Assembly (NCBI RefSeq): GCF_913773735.1
Contig: NZ_CAJYEB010000037.1
Coordinates: 186,001 to 250,000 of the forward strand
DNA length: 64,000 nucleotides
Source of the DNA: an uncultured Massilia sp.
Lineage (GTDB): Bacteria; Pseudomonadota; Gammaproteobacteria; Burkholderiales; Burkholderiaceae_D
Reading direction: 5' to 3'
Positions 1 through 8,490 of the stretch are shown one piece after another. The notes beneath the pieces were generated by a model that was not told where the DNA came from, did not search any database, and was given only the letters and a program-made list of their open reading frames with translations. Position numbers and translations under genes: made by a program. Numbering within the stretch: position 1 is the stretch's first letter; each line of letters opens with the position of its first letter.

Positions 1-193
1 CGAGCGCGTCGGCCGGCGCCGCCGGCACCCACCCCTGCATCTCCTTGAAATTCGCCGGCGCCGGCGTGGCCGGCACCTGGTAGGCCGGACCGACCGCGCA
101 GCCGGCCGCCAGCACGGCGGCCAGCAGCATGGCCAGGGTCGAACGGATCGGCGGGGTGTTGCGCTGGACTGCTTTCATGCTTGTCTTGTTCAT
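1..193 (-). CDS. RND efflux outer-membrane lipoprotein (NodT/OprM type), C-terminal part outside window
   Basis: Only the N-terminus is in the window. It reads as a lipoprotein signal peptide with lipobox LAAGC, followed by AVGPAYQVPATPAP, the typical mature start of outer-membrane factors that complete tripartite RND pumps. I chose the ATG at 193, whose ATGA overlaps the stop of the upstream pump gene and so couples the two. An in-frame ATG at 178 (MKAVQRN) is also possible; neither has a clear Shine-Dalgarno sequence. The acylated cysteine would anchor the trimeric channel in the outer membrane. Family assignment rests on the N-terminus and on operon context. Confidence 0.85.
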   Translation of the reverse strand, partial: MNKTSMKAVQRNTPPIRSTLAMLLAAVLAAGCAVGPAYQVPATPAPANFKEMQGWVPAAPADAL

Positions 194-3100
194 GGCTGGG
201 TAGTGAGCGAAGGCTGGTCGCCGGCCGGATGGCGCACCAGGTGGTGCTCGTCCGGGTTGCGGGTACGCAGCTTGTCGAGGTAGACGTAGACGACCGGCGT
301 GGTGAGCAGCGTCAGCAACTGGCTGGCGACCAGGCCGCCGATGATGGCGATGCCCAGCGGCTGGCGCAGCTCCGAGCCCTCGCCGAAGCCGATCGCCAGC
401 GGCAGCGCGCCGAGCGCCGCCGCCAGCGTCGTCATCAGGATCGGGCGGAAGCGCAGCAGGCAGGCTTCGCGCACCGCCTCGGTGGCGGACAGGCCGCGCG
501 CGCGCTCGGCCTCGAGCGCGAAGTCGATGATCAGGATCGCGTTCTTCTTGACGATGCCGATCAGGAGGAACACGCCGATCAGCGCGATGATCGAGAACTC
601 CATCTTGAACATCAGCAGGGCCAGCACGGCGCCCACGCCGGCCGAGGGCAGCGTGGACAGCACCGTCACCGGATGCACCAGGCTTTCGTACAGCACGCCC
701 AGCACGATGTAGATGACGACGATGGCGGTCAGGATCAGCAGGGGTTGCTGCTGGTTCGATTCCTGCGCCTGCTTGGCCTGGCCCTGGAAGCTGCCGCGCA
801 CGTTGACCGGCATGCCGATGTCGGCCTCGGCCTGGCGCACGGCTTCCTGCGCCTGCGACAGCGAGAAGCCCTGGGCCAGGTTGAACGAGATCGTCGTGGC
901 CAGCTCGCCGTCCTGGTGGTTGACGGAGCTGGGCGTCGAGCGCTCGGCGAAATGCGCGATGGCCGACAGCGGCACCATCGTGGTGGCGCTGGTCGACAGC
1001 GCGGCGCCGCTGGACGGGTCGCGCGCCGCCGTCAGGTTCGACGGGCTGGACGGCGTGCCGCCGCCAGCGCCGCTGCCGGACACCGGCGTGGTGGCGGCGC
1101 CCGCCGTGGCCGTGGCGCTGGCGCCGATGGCCGCGCCACCGGTGCCGGTCGCCGTGGCCGCCGTGGCCCCCGCTGCCGTCGTGCCGGACGTCGCGGCGGC
1201 GGTGCTGCCGGTGGCCGCCCTGGCCGGCACGTAGACGTCCTTCAGCGCCTCCGGCGACTGCGCGTACTTCTGCGCCACGCCCATGATCACGTGGTACTGG
1301 TTCAACTCGTCGTAGATGTTGGCGACCTGGCGCTGGCCGAAGGCGTTGTACAGCGCGTTGTCGACGTCGCGCGCGCTGATGCCCAGGCGCGCGGCGCTCT
1401 GCGTGTCGATCTGGACGTAGGTCTCGACGCCGTTCTCGGCCTGGTCGGTGTCGACGTCGGTGAGTGCCTTCTGCGTCTTCATCGCATCGGCCAGGCGCGC
1501 GGCCCACTGCTTGAGGTCGTTGCGGTTGTCGCTCTTGAGGGTGTACTGGTAGGTCGAATTGCTCTGGCGTCCGCCCATGCGCAAGTCCTGTACCGGGTTC
1601 AGGAACAGCTGCACGCCGGTCACCTTGGCCAGTTTCGGGCGCAGGCGCGCGATCACGGCCTGGCCGCTCTCGCCCTTGGCGCGCTCGCTGGCGGGCTTGA
1701 GGTTGAGGAACATGAAGCCGCCGCCGGCGCGCCCGCCGCCGGTGAAGCCGACCACCGTGTCGACCGCCGGGTCGCTCTTGATGATGTTCACGAGCTGGCG
1801 CAGCTTGCCCTGCATGGCCTGGAACGAGATGCTCTGGTCGGCGCGCATGCCGCCGTTGATCTGGCCGGTGTCCTGCTGCGGGAAGAAGCCCTTGGGCGCG
1901 GCCGCGAACAGGAACACGTTCAGGCCGACCACGAAGGCCAGGATCACCATCACCAGCCACTTCATGTCGAGTGCCCAGTCGAGCGCGTGCTCGTAGGCCT
2001 TCAGGGTGCGGTCGAAGCCGCGCTCGGACAGGCGCGCCAGCAGGCCCGGCTTGCGCTCGATCTTCTCGCCCGGCTTGAGCAGCAGCGCGCACAGCATCGG
2101 CGTGGTGGTCAGCGAGATCACCAGCGAGATCATCACCGCCACCGACAGCGTGACGGCGAATTCGCGGAACAGGCGGCCGACCTGGCCGCCCATGAACAGC
2201 AGCGGGATGAACACGGCCACCAGCGACAGGCTGATCGACAGCACCGTGAAGCCCACTTCCTGGGCGCCCAGCAGCGCGGCCTTGACCCGGTCCATCCCCG
2301 CCTCCACGTGCCGGCTGGTGTTTTCCAGCACCACGATGGCGTCGTCGACGACGAAGCCGGTGGCCACCGTGAGCGCCATCAGCGACAGGTTGTTGAGCGA
2401 GAATCCGATCATGTACATGACGCCGAAGGTGCCCAGCAAGGACACGACCGTGGCCACGGCGGGGACGACGGTGGCGCGCACGCTGCGCAGGAACACGCTG
2501 ACCACCAGCACCACCAGCAGGATCGAGATCACCAGCGTCAGCTCGATCTCGTGCAGCGAGGAGCGGATCGAGTTGGTCCGGTCCGAGGCCACCCGCATGG
2601 TCACGTCCTGCGGCAGCTGCGCCTGCAGCGACGGCAGCAGCGCGCGCACGCCGTCGACGGTCTCGATGACGTTCGCACCCGGCTGGCTGGTCACCAGCAC
2701 GATCACCGCCGGCTCGCCGTTGAACAGGCCGAGGGTGTTGATGTTCTCGACGCCGTCCTGCACGTCCGCGATGTCCTGCAGGCGGATCGCCGCGCCGTCG
2801 CGCCAGGCCACCACCAGGCCGCGGTAGTCGGCGGCCGTACGGCCGTTGGTCGGGGTGTTCGCCTGCGAATAGATCTGCAGGCGCATGCCGTTGCCTTCCA
2901 GCGCGCCTTTCGGGCGGTTCGGGTTGCTGGCCTGGATCGCCGCGCGCACGTCCTCGCTGGACAGGCCGTAGCGGTTCATCTGGTACGGCACCAGGTCGAC
3001 GCGCACCGCCGGCAGCGAGCCGCCGCCGATCTCGACGTCGCCCACGCCCTTGACCTGGGCCAGCTTCTGCTGCACCAGGTTCGACACCTCGTCGTAGACC

Positions 3101-3558
3101 TGGCCGGGGCTGCGCGTCTTCGAGGTCAGCGCCAGGATGATCACCGGCGCGTCGGACGGATTGGCCTTGCGGTAGGTCGGGTTGCTGCGCAGCGTGGACG
3201 GCAGGTCGGCGCGCGACGCGCTGATCGCGGCCTGCACCTCGCGCGCGGCCGAATCGATCTGGCGGTTCAGCTCGAACTGCAGGCTGATGCGGGTGGAGCC
3301 GTTGCCGCTGTTCGAGGTGATCTCGTTGACGCCGGCGATGGTCGCCAGGCGCCGTTCCAGCGGCGTGGCCACCGAACTGGCCATCGTGTCGGGACTGGCG
3401 CCCGGCAGGTTGGCCGACACCGAGATCGCCGGGAAGTCGACCTGCGGCAGCGGCGACACCGGCAGCACGAAGAAGGCGCCGATGCCCGCCAGCGCCAGCC
3501 CGATGGTGAGCAGGATCGTCGCGATCGGGCGGCTGACGAACGGCTTCGAGAGGTTCAT
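190..3558 (-). CDS. mdtC: RND multidrug efflux permease, MdtC-like, with a low-complexity insertion
   Basis: This 1122-residue inner-membrane proton/drug antiporter of the HAE1 RND family starts MNLSKPFVSRPIATILLTIG, the usual N-terminal amphipathic helix plus TM1. Family motifs are visible: GASPDTMASSVATPLE in the porter domain, ATGFVVDDAIVVLENTSRH in TM4, and GIVKKNAILIIDFALE near TM10. The start at 3558 overlaps the stop of the preceding pump gene (ATGA). Pairing with a second RND gene recalls MdtB-MdtC, which form mixed trimers; that stoichiometry is inference. Oddity: between YVPARA and MVPLSAIAHF (about residues 776-858) there is a run of roughly 80 residues rich in Ala, Gly, Thr and Ser, which ordinary MdtC proteins lack at this periplasmic loop. 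Confidence 0.93.
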   Translation of the reverse strand: MNLSKPFVSRPIATILLTIGLALAGIGAFFVLPVSPLPQVDFPAISVSANLPGASPDTMASSVATPLERRLATIAGVNEITSNSGNGSTRISLQFELNRQIDSAAREVQAAISASRADLPSTLRSNPTYRKANPSDAPVIILALTSKTRSPGQVYDEVSNLVQQKLAQVKGVGDVEIGGGSLPAVRVDLVPYQMNRYGLSSEDVRAAIQASNPNRPKGALEGNGMRLQIYSQANTPTNGRTAADYRGLVVAWRDGAAIRLQDIADVQDGVENINTLGLFNGEPAVIVLVTSQPGANVIETVDGVRALLPSLQAQLPQDVTMRVASDRTNSIRSSLHEIELTLVISILLVVLVVSVFLRSVRATVVPAVATVVSLLGTFGVMYMIGFSLNNLSLMALTVATGFVVDDAIVVLENTSRHVEAGMDRVKAALLGAQEVGFTVLSISLSLVAVFIPLLFMGGQVGRLFREFAVTLSVAVMISLVISLTTTPMLCALLLKPGEKIERKPGLLARLSERGFDRTLKAYEHALDWALDMKWLVMVILAFVVGLNVFLFAAAPKGFFPQQDTGQINGGMRADQSISFQAMQGKLRQLVNIIKSDPAVDTVVGFTGGGRAGGGFMFLNLKPASERAKGESGQAVIARLRPKLAKVTGVQLFLNPVQDLRMGGRQSNSTYQYTLKSDNRNDLKQWAARLADAMKTQKALTDVDTDQAENGVETYVQIDTQSAARLGISARDVDNALYNAFGQRQVANIYDELNQYHVIMGVAQKYAQSPEALKDVYVPARAATGSTAAATSGTTAAGATAATATGTGGAAIGASATATAGAATTPVSGSGAGGGTPSSPSNLTAARDPSSGAALSTSATTMVPLSAIAHFAERSTPSSVNHQDGELATTISFNLAQGFSLSQAQEAVRQAEADIGMPVNVRGSFQGQAKQAQESNQQQPLLILTAIVVIYIVLGVLYESLVHPVTVLSTLPSAGVGAVLALLMFKMEFSIIALIGVFLLIGIVKKNAILIIDFALEAERARGLSATEAVREACLLRFRPILMTTLAAALGALPLAIGFGEGSELRQPLGIAIIGGLVASQLLTLLTTPVVYVYLDKLRTRNPDEHHLVRHPAGDQPSLTTQP

Positions 3559-6500
3559 GCGCCGACCCCGCCGCCCGCCGGCTTGCCGCCGCCGGCGCCC
3601 GGGCCGGCCGGCCTGGCCGGTTCCTGGCCGCCCCAGCGCCGCGCCAGGCGGTCGAACACCAGGTAGATCACCGGGGTCGTGTACAGCGTGAGCATCTGGC
3701 TGACGATCAGGCCGCCGAAGATGGCCAGGCCCAGCGGCCGGCGCAGCTCGGCGCCCTCGCCCCAGCCGAACATCAGCGGGATGGCGGCGAACAGCGCCGC
3801 CAGCGTGGTCATGATGATCGGGCGGAAGCGCAGCATCGCGGCCTGGTGGATCGACGTGCGCGGGTCCTTGCCCTCGTCGCGCTCGGCCTCGATGGCGAAG
3901 TCGATCATCATGATCGCGTTCTTCTTGACGATGCCGATCAGGAGGATGATGCCGATGATGCCGATCACGCCCAGGCCCTGGCCGCTGATCATCAGCGCCA
4001 GCAGGGCGCCCACGCCCGCCGAGGGCAGCGTCGACAGGATGGTCAGCGGGTGGATGTAGCTCTCGTACAGCACGCCCAGCACGATGTACACGCAGACCAC
4101 GGCCGCCAGGATCAGCCACAGCTGGTTCGACAGCGAGGCCTGGTAGGCGCCGGACGCGCCCAGGAAGGTCATGGTGACCGAGGCCGGCAGCTTGATCTCC
4201 TCGGCCGCCGCGCGGATCGCGGTGACGGCCGTGCCCAGCTTGACGCCGGAGGCGGTGTCGAAGCCGATCGTCGTGGCCGGGTACTGCGCCACGTGGGTGA
4301 TCTGCAGCGGCGCGGCCTGCTCGGTGACGGTGGCGATGGCCGACAGCGGCGTCGGCGCGCCGGAACCGGTGCGCAGCTGCAGGTTCTCCAGCGCTTCCAG
4401 CGACATCTTCTGGTCCTGGCGCGCTTCCAGGATCACGCGGTACTGGTTGGTCTCGGTGAAGATGGTCGAGACGATGCGCTGGCCGAAGGCGCTGTACAGC
4501 GCGTCGTCGATGTTCGACGCCGTCACCGACAGGCGCGAGGCGCTGTCGCGGTCGATGTTGACGTAGGCCGCGGCGCCGGTGGCGCCGGCGTCCGTGACCA
4601 CGTTGCGCAGCTCCTTGCGCCGGCCCATCGCCTGCGCCAGCTTGCGCGACCATTCGGTCACGGTGGCGGTGTCGGCGCCCTCGATCGACAGGCGGTACTG
4701 CGTGGGGCCGCTCTCCGCGTCGATGGTCAGGTCCTGGGTCGGCTGCAGGTACAGCGTGGCGCCGGCGACGTTGCGCGCCACCCGCGCGCGCAGGCGTTCC
4801 ATCAGTTCCTCCTGGTCGTCGCGGTCCTTCTTCAGGTTGATCAGCATCGTGCCGGTATGCAGCATGGTGTTGTTGGCGGCGTCCACGCCCACGGTGGAGC
4901 TGAGCGAGGCGACGTCGGGATCGGCCAGCACCTCGCGCGCGACGGCCTGCTGCAGCTCGGCCATGGCGGCGTAGGAAATCGCCTGGCGCGCTTCCACGCG
5001 CGCCTGCAGCTGGCCGGTGTCCTGCGTCGGGAACAGGCTTTTCGGGATGAAGGTCCACAGCAGCGCCGTCAGCACCAGCGTGCCCAGCGCCACCAGCAGG
5101 GTCAGGCCCTGGCGCGCCAGCACCCAGGTCAGCGAGCGGTCGTAGTGGTGGATGATGAAGTCGAACTGCTTCTGGAACCAGCGCGCGAACCGGCTCTCGT
5201 GCGACTTGTCGTCGCTCTTGAGCCAGCGCGCCGACATCATCGGCACCAGCGTCAGCGAGACCACGGCCGAGATCAGGATCGTGATCGCCAGCGTGACGGC
5301 GAATTCGCGGAACAGGCGCCCGACCACGTCGCCCATGAACAGCAGCGGGATCAGCACGGCGATCAGCGACACCGTCAGCGAGATGATGGTGAAGCCGATC
5401 TGGGTGGCGCCCTTGAGCGCCGCGTCCATCGGCTTCTCGCCTTCCTCGATGTAGCGCGCGATGTTCTCGATCATGACGATGGCGTCGTCGACCACGAAGC
5501 CGGTGGCGATGGTCAGCGCCATCAGCGACAGGTTGTTCAGGCTGTAGCCCAGCAGGTACATCACGCCGAAGGTGCCCACCAGCGAGATCGGCACGGCCAG
5601 GCTGGCGATCACGGTGGCGCGCACGCTGTGCAGGAAGGCGAAGATCACCAGCACCACCAGCAGCACGGCCAGCACCAGCTCGATCTGCACGTGCTCGACG
5701 GAGGCGCGGATGCCGGTGGTGCGGTCGGACAGCACGTCCAGGTGCATGGCCTGCGGCAGGCTGGCCTGCAGCTCGGGCAGGCGCTCCTTGATGGCGTCGA
5801 CGGTGGCGATCACGTTGGCGCCCGGCTGGCGCTGCACGTTCAGGATGATCGCCGGCTTCATGTTGGCCCAGGCGCCCAGCTTGACGTTCTCGGCGCTGTC
5901 GACCACCTGCGCCACCTCGGAGAGGCGCACCGGCGCGCCGTTGCGGTAGGCGACGATCAGGTTCTTGTAGTCCGGGACCGTCAGCAGCTGGTCGTTGGCG
6001 TTGATGGTGTAGGCGCGCGCGGGGCCGTCGAAGCTGCCCTTGGCGCTGTTGGCGTTGGCGTTGGTGATCGCGGTGCGCAGCGTGTCCAGGCCCAGGCCGT
6101 ACGAGGCCAGCGCGTCGGTGTTGGCCTGGATGCGCACGGCCGGGCGCTGCCCGCCCTGCAGGGTGACCAGGCCCACGCCCGACACCTGGCTGATCTTCAG
6201 CGCCAGGCGCGTATTGACGAGGTTCTGCACCTCGGTCAGCGGCATGCTGTCGGAGGTGATGGCGAGCGTCAGCACCGGCGCGTCGGCCGGGTTGACCTTG
6301 GCGTACACCGGCGGCGCCGGCAGGTCGGTCGGCAGCAGCGAGCCGCCGGCGTTGATGGCGGCCTGCACTTCCTGTTCGGCCACGTCGAGCGTCTCGCCCA
6401 GCGTGAACTGCAGCGTGATGACCGAGACGCCGGCGGCGCTGGTGGAACTCATGCGCTGCAGGCCGGCCATCTGGCCGAACTGGCGCTCCAGCGGCGCGGT

Positions 6501-6689
6501 GACGGTGCGCGCCATCACTTCGGGACTGGCGCCCGGATACAGCGTCTGCACCTGGATGGTCGGGAAGTCGACCTGGGGCAGCGCCGACAGCGGCAGGAAG
6601 CGGTAGCCCACCAGGCCGGCCAGCACGATCGCCAGCATCAGCAGCGACGTGGCGACCGGACGGCGGATGAACGGGGCGGAGGGACTCAT
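3555..6689 (-). CDS. mdtB: RND multidrug efflux permease, MdtB-like
   Basis: This 1044-residue HAE1-family RND permease begins MSPSAPFIRRPVATSLLML. It has the canonical order of TM1, a large periplasmic porter loop, TM2-6 with GFVVDDAIVMIENIARY, a second periplasmic loop, and TM8-12 with GIVKKNAIMMIDFAIEAERDEG. The ATG at 6689 is chosen because alignment with the family starts at MSPSAPF. The reading frame is open further upstream, but there it runs through a REP-like palindrome and does not look coding. Its stop overlaps the start of the next pump gene. The C-terminus ends in a Gly/Pro/Ala-rich tail. It probably works with the neighbouring permease and the adaptor encoded upstream. Confidence 0.93.
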   Translation of the reverse strand: MSPSAPFIRRPVATSLLMLAIVLAGLVGYRFLPLSALPQVDFPTIQVQTLYPGASPEVMARTVTAPLERQFGQMAGLQRMSSTSAAGVSVITLQFTLGETLDVAEQEVQAAINAGGSLLPTDLPAPPVYAKVNPADAPVLTLAITSDSMPLTEVQNLVNTRLALKISQVSGVGLVTLQGGQRPAVRIQANTDALASYGLGLDTLRTAITNANANSAKGSFDGPARAYTINANDQLLTVPDYKNLIVAYRNGAPVRLSEVAQVVDSAENVKLGAWANMKPAIILNVQRQPGANVIATVDAIKERLPELQASLPQAMHLDVLSDRTTGIRASVEHVQIELVLAVLLVVLVIFAFLHSVRATVIASLAVPISLVGTFGVMYLLGYSLNNLSLMALTIATGFVVDDAIVMIENIARYIEEGEKPMDAALKGATQIGFTIISLTVSLIAVLIPLLFMGDVVGRLFREFAVTLAITILISAVVSLTLVPMMSARWLKSDDKSHESRFARWFQKQFDFIIHHYDRSLTWVLARQGLTLLVALGTLVLTALLWTFIPKSLFPTQDTGQLQARVEARQAISYAAMAELQQAVAREVLADPDVASLSSTVGVDAANNTMLHTGTMLINLKKDRDDQEELMERLRARVARNVAGATLYLQPTQDLTIDAESGPTQYRLSIEGADTATVTEWSRKLAQAMGRRKELRNVVTDAGATGAAAYVNIDRDSASRLSVTASNIDDALYSAFGQRIVSTIFTETNQYRVILEARQDQKMSLEALENLQLRTGSGAPTPLSAIATVTEQAAPLQITHVAQYPATTIGFDTASGVKLGTAVTAIRAAAEEIKLPASVTMTFLGASGAYQASLSNQLWLILAAVVCVYIVLGVLYESYIHPLTILSTLPSAGVGALLALMISGQGLGVIGIIGIILLIGIVKKNAIMMIDFAIEAERDEGKDPRTSIHQAAMLRFRPIIMTTLAALFAAIPLMFGWGEGAELRRPLGLAIFGGLIVSQMLTLYTTPVIYLVFDRLARRWGGQEPARPAGPGAGGGKPAGGGVGA

Positions 6690-6731
6690 GCGGTCACCTC
6701 GCCATGCGCTCGCCGGGCACGCGCTTCCATC

Positions 6732-6822
6732 CGTCGCCCCCGCGCAGGCGGGGGTCCAATTTCCGCGCGCATCACGGCTGCGCATGCGAAATCGGGTCCC
6801 CGCCCGCGCGGGGACGACGTGG
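6732..6822. repeat. Inverted pair of REP-like palindromes inside the RND operon
   Basis: Two related units face each other in the 145-base gap between the adaptor and the first pump gene. Unit one has a hairpin at 6737-6754 (CCCCCGC/GCGGGGG arms). Unit two has one at 6796-6815 (GTCCCCGC/GCGGGGAC arms). Read on opposite strands, both run CGTCG-C/T-CCCCGCGC-A/G-GGCGGGG followed by a TCCAATTT/CCCGATTT-like tail, so they are the same element in inverted orientation. This organisation resembles bacterial interspersed REP/BIME elements. A role in mRNA stability or partial attenuation is inference. Confidence 0.65.
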
Positions 6823-6834
6823 TTCCGGTACCTC

Positions 6835-8187
6835 TCATTGCGCGGCCCCTTCCTGCTGCTGGCGGCGGCGGTGCTGCTGCTGGCCCTGCTGGCCCTGCGC
6901 CCCCTGCGCGGCGGCGCCCTGCTGGCCCTGGCCGCGCGGACGGTCGCCCGGCAGCGTCACCTTGGCGCCGTCCTTGAGGCGGTCGGCGCCCTCGGTGATC
7001 ACGGTCTCGCCGCCCTGCAGGCCCTCGACGACCTGCACGCGGTCCACGCCGGCCTGGCCGCGCTTGACGGTGCGCAGCTTGACGGTGCGGTCCTGCGGAT
7101 TGAGCACGTAGACGAAGTCGCCGTTGGCGCCGTGGCGCAGCGCCGTCACCGGCACCGTGATCGCGTCCTTGATGACGTTCACCGTCAGGCGGATGTTGAC
7201 GAACTGGCTCGGGAACAGCGTCGAGGCGTCGTTGGTGAAGCGGGCCTTGGCGCGCACGGTGCCGGTCTGGGTGTCGACCTGGTTGTCCAGCGCCATGAAG
7301 CGGCCGGTCGCCAGTTCTGTCGTGCGGGTGCGGTCCAGCGCCGTGGCCGGCAGCGTCGCGTTCGCGTTGATGCGCTGCTGCAGCGTCGGCAGGTGGTCCT
7401 GGGGGACGGCGAATTCGACGTCGATCGGCGACTGCTGGGTGATCACGGCGATGCCGTTGGCGTCGCCGCTGCCCACCAGGTTGCCGATGTCGACCGTGCG
7501 CAGGCCCACGCGGCCGCTGATCGGCGCGCGCACCTGGGTGTAGCCGAGGTTGATCTGCGCCACGCCCTCGGCCGCGCGGTCGGTCTTGACGGTGCCTTCG
7601 AGCTGCTTGACCAGCGCCGCCTGGGTGTCGACGTCCTGGCGCGCGATCGAGTCCTGCTCCAGCAGCGTCTTGTAGCGCGACAGCAGCAGCTTCGCGCTTT
7701 CCAGCTGGGCCTCGTCGCGCTGGCGCTGGCCGGTGGCCTGCAGCAGCGACATCTGGGCCGGGCGCTGGTCGATCTGCGCCAGCACCTGGCCTTCCTTGAC
7801 GAGCTGGCCCTCGGTGAACAGGATCTTCTGCAGCACGCCCGAGATCTGCGGACGCACGGTGGCCACGGCCGCCGGCTTCACCGTGCCGAGCGCGTCGAGC
7901 AGGATCGGGATGTCGGTGCGCTCGGCCTTGCCCACGCCGACCGTGGTGGCCGGGAAGCCGCCGCGCCCGCCGCCCGGGCCGCCAGGACCGCCCGGCCCCG
8001 CCCCGGGTCCGCCGGCGCCCCGCCCTCCCGGACCGGCGCCGGGCGCCTGGTGCGTCAGCTTCCAGGCCAGCACGCCGAGGCCGACCATCGCCAGGATGGC
8101 GACGATGGTGCCGATCACGCGCTTGCGGCGCGTATGCGCGGGTTTGACGGGGGTCTTTTCCTTGTCCGGGGAAACGGTCGAATCCAT
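6835..8187 (-). CDS. mdtA: RND efflux periplasmic adaptor (membrane fusion protein), MdtA-like
   Basis: This 450-residue protein has a short cytoplasmic N-terminus and one membrane segment (GTIVAILAMVGLGVLAW). A strikingly Gly/Pro-rich linker (about residues 52-85) follows, then the standard adaptor fold: lipoyl halves around RPQISGVLQKILFTEGQLVKEG and TQVRAPISGRVGLRTVDIG, an alpha-hairpin between them, and beta-barrel and membrane-proximal domains. The tail is Gln/Ala-rich. The ATG at 8187 is preceded by AAGGA at good spacing. It is the first gene of the efflux operon and should link the permeases to the outer-membrane factor. An upstream in-frame start (MLHSPEI) exists but lacks a comparable ribosome site. 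Confidence 0.92.
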   Translation of the reverse strand: MDSTVSPDKEKTPVKPAHTRRKRVIGTIVAILAMVGLGVLAWKLTHQAPGAGPGGRGAGGPGAGPGGPGGPGGGRGGFPATTVGVGKAERTDIPILLDALGTVKPAAVATVRPQISGVLQKILFTEGQLVKEGQVLAQIDQRPAQMSLLQATGQRQRDEAQLESAKLLLSRYKTLLEQDSIARQDVDTQAALVKQLEGTVKTDRAAEGVAQINLGYTQVRAPISGRVGLRTVDIGNLVGSGDANGIAVITQQSPIDVEFAVPQDHLPTLQQRINANATLPATALDRTRTTELATGRFMALDNQVDTQTGTVRAKARFTNDASTLFPSQFVNIRLTVNVIKDAITVPVTALRHGANGDFVYVLNPQDRTVKLRTVKRGQAGVDRVQVVEGLQGGETVITEGADRLKDGAKVTLPGDRPRGQGQQGAAAQGAQGQQGQQQHRRRQQQEGAAQ

Positions 8188-8490
8188 TGAGTAGTCCTTG
8201 GCGGGCCGAATGTTCAAAAGCACAACAATTATTTCTGGAGAATGTAGCACGGGGCGCCCGGTATTTATGTTTCGTAACGTACCGATAGACCAGTCTTCCC
8301 GCCACGAAAACGGCGGGCGCCACGCCCTGCGAACAGCCTTCTTAACATCGATTTACACGGAAGCCGGCGACAAGCCGGCAGATCCATGCAAAAAGCGGGC
8401 GAGGATGCTTCCCTCGCCCGCCCGTCCGGCATGCTGGAACGTATGCATGCCGGCCAACATCCTGTTACAAACGCGAAGACGGCACGCGCG
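8188..8490. other. 303-base intergenic region: efflux-operon promoter side and sppA terminator
   Basis: No gene is seen here. The half next to the adaptor gene is AT-richer than its surroundings and should carry the efflux-operon promoter, but no confident -10/-35 pair or operator was identified. No divergent regulator gene lies here, which is unusual for RND operons. The other half holds the sppA terminator. Confidence 0.6.
8390..8421 (-). terminator. Intrinsic terminator after sppA
   Basis: On the minus strand, arms of ten bases (GCGGGCGAGG with CCTCGCCCGC) enclose a seven-base loop and are followed at once by TTTTT. This is a classical Rho-independent terminator placed 70 bases after the sppA stop codon. 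Confidence 0.85.

Noticed and set aside
181..3666. Very long plus-strand reading frame opposite the RND pump gene
   Set aside because: It is rich in Arg, Gln, His and Asp and lacks any fold-like pattern. It is the antisense shadow of a well-conserved pump in GC-rich DNA. The same applies to other long antisense frames over the kinase and nuo genes.
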